A DNA stretch of 64,000 nt from Pseudodonghicola xiamenensis DSM 18339. Its GTDB lineage: Bacteria; Pseudomonadota; Alphaproteobacteria; Rhodobacterales; Rhodobacteraceae. The stretch spans positions 1 through 64,000 of the forward strand of contig NZ_AUBS01000003.1 of the NCBI RefSeq assembly GCF_000429365.1. Direction: 5' to 3'. The position numbers were made by a program, and so were the translations under genes. The notes beneath the pieces are model-generated. The model saw nothing but the letters and a program-made list of their open reading frames with translations. It made no database searches and was not told the origin of the DNA. This document shows positions 63,400-64,000 of the stretch, piece by piece. Every line of letters starts with the position of its first letter. Positions within the stretch are counted from its first letter, which is position 1.

Positions 63400-64000
63400 G
63401 CTGATTTCACCTGAACATCCCGGCGGATTCGGGTCAGCAGCAATGCCAATGCCGCTGGCGTCATCCCGTCAACACGCGCCGCCTGAGCCAGATTTTCCGG
63501 TCGAGCACGCGAAAGCTTCAATTTCAGTTCGTTCGACAGGCCATCCATCACCGAATAATCAAACCCTGCTGGAATGACACGTTCTTCATCCCGCCGCAGC
63601 GCCTGAATATCCTTTTCCTGGCGAGAGATATAGTTCGCGTAAAGTGCTTCCCGTTCAAGCTGCTGCCGCATCTCGAGATCGACCGAAGAAAGCTCAGGGT
63701 CCAGCCCGAGAATGTCATCGAACCCAACATCTGGAAATGCCAGTATTTCCATCGCGGTCCTTCGAGTCCCGTCCTGGTTCACCCGAATTCCAGCCTCTGC
63801 CACCTGCTTGGGTGTATAGCTATCACCGATCATCCGCGCGCGTGCAGTATCCAGACGGTCCATCTTATCCAGAAAGGCAGATCTGCGCTGTTCATCCACA
63901 CATCCGATCTCAATCGCCAACGGCGTCAGCCGCTGATCGGCGTTATCCGCACGCAGCGAAAGCCGGAATTCAGCGCGCGAGGTAAACATACGATAGGGCT
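63396..64000 (-). CDS. mnmG: tRNA U34 carboxymethylaminomethyl synthase subunit MnmG (partial, N-terminus outside window)
   Basis: FAD-dependent enzyme that with MnmE modifies wobble uridines. Only the C-terminal 200 residues are here: MFTSRAEFRLSLRADNADQR, ALYANYISRQEKDIQALRRD and DGLSNELKLKLSRARPENLA, then MTPAALALLLTRIRRD near the end, which match the family. ATGA overlap with rsmG, so mnmG-rsmG-parA-parB form one unit. Confidence 0.95.
   Translation of the reverse strand, partial: PYRMFTSRAEFRLSLRADNADQRLTPLAIEIGCVDEQRRSAFLDKMDRLDTARARMIGDSYTPKQVAEAGIRVNQDGTRRTAMEILAFPDVGFDDILGLDPELSSVDLEMRQQLEREALYANYISRQEKDIQALRRDEERVIPAGFDYSVMDGLSNELKLKLSRARPENLAQAARVDGMTPAALALLLTRIRRDVQVKSA

Overview
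The window is about 64 kb of GC-rich chromosome from an alphaproteobacterium, almost certainly a Rhodobacterales member of the Roseobacter/Rhodobacter type. The evidence is the set of core genes (secA with its zinc tail, rimP-nusA-ylxR-infB, hrcA-grpE, parAB-rsmG-mnmG), the protein style (UbiG, HemH, MaeB, Hsp33), and a NavAb/NavSp-like sodium channel known from marine Roseobacters. No phage, insertion sequence, CRISPR array, tRNA or rRNA was seen. Most of the window is housekeeping sequence, with small proteins and regulatory sites between the genes.

Layout. 1-4.3 kb: surface polysaccharide genes on the minus strand (cysQ, kdsB, a family 2 glycosyltransferase, galU running off the edge) with a divergent capsule-type ABC permease. 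4.3-9.3 kb: alkB, dnaK-dnaJ and radC. 9.3-14.7 kb: a PBP-OmpA fusion, an unknown anchored protein and secA. 14.9-17.7 kb: a parvulin isomerase, argJ, mutT and a 44-residue protein. 17.8-23.2 kb: rimP-nusA-ylxR-infB, with an intrinsic terminator placed just before rimP. 23.3-30.7 kb: a short solute-binding protein, pip, ubiG, marR, a nitrilase-family amidase, glutaredoxin, comF, a methyltransferase, hemH and a small membrane protein. 30.8-33.6 kb: two L,D-transpeptidases, a CAP-domain lipoprotein and the voltage-gated sodium channel. 33.6-39.1 kb: a tightly packed set with two ABC exporters, a P-loop kinase-like protein and an RlmD-type methyltransferase.

39.3-46.5 kb: CCA-adding enzyme, two Nudix proteins, Hsp33, a receiver-PP2C phosphatase divergent from an Hpt protein, ilvA and a membrane protein. 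46.6-53.6 kb: argG, a frame-shifted SCP2-like remnant, an atypical class IV aminotransferase coupled to a sulfotransferase-like protein, a small exported protein, rbsK and maeB. 53.7-64 kb: mutS, grpE-hrcA, rph-rdgB-hemW-ybaN, and the origin-proximal cluster parB-parA-rsmG-mnmG.

Genes that work together: DnaK/DnaJ with GrpE and HrcA, about 50 kb apart; ParA/ParB with two parS-like palindromes inside hemW and rsmG; NusA and the terminator in its own operon leader; and the receiver-PP2C and Hpt pair, which share a CtrA-like box. The items most worth following up are the rimP leader attenuator, the aminotransferase-sulfotransferase pair, the PP2C/Hpt module, the sodium channel, and a 42-bp dispersed repeat found in two intergenic regions.
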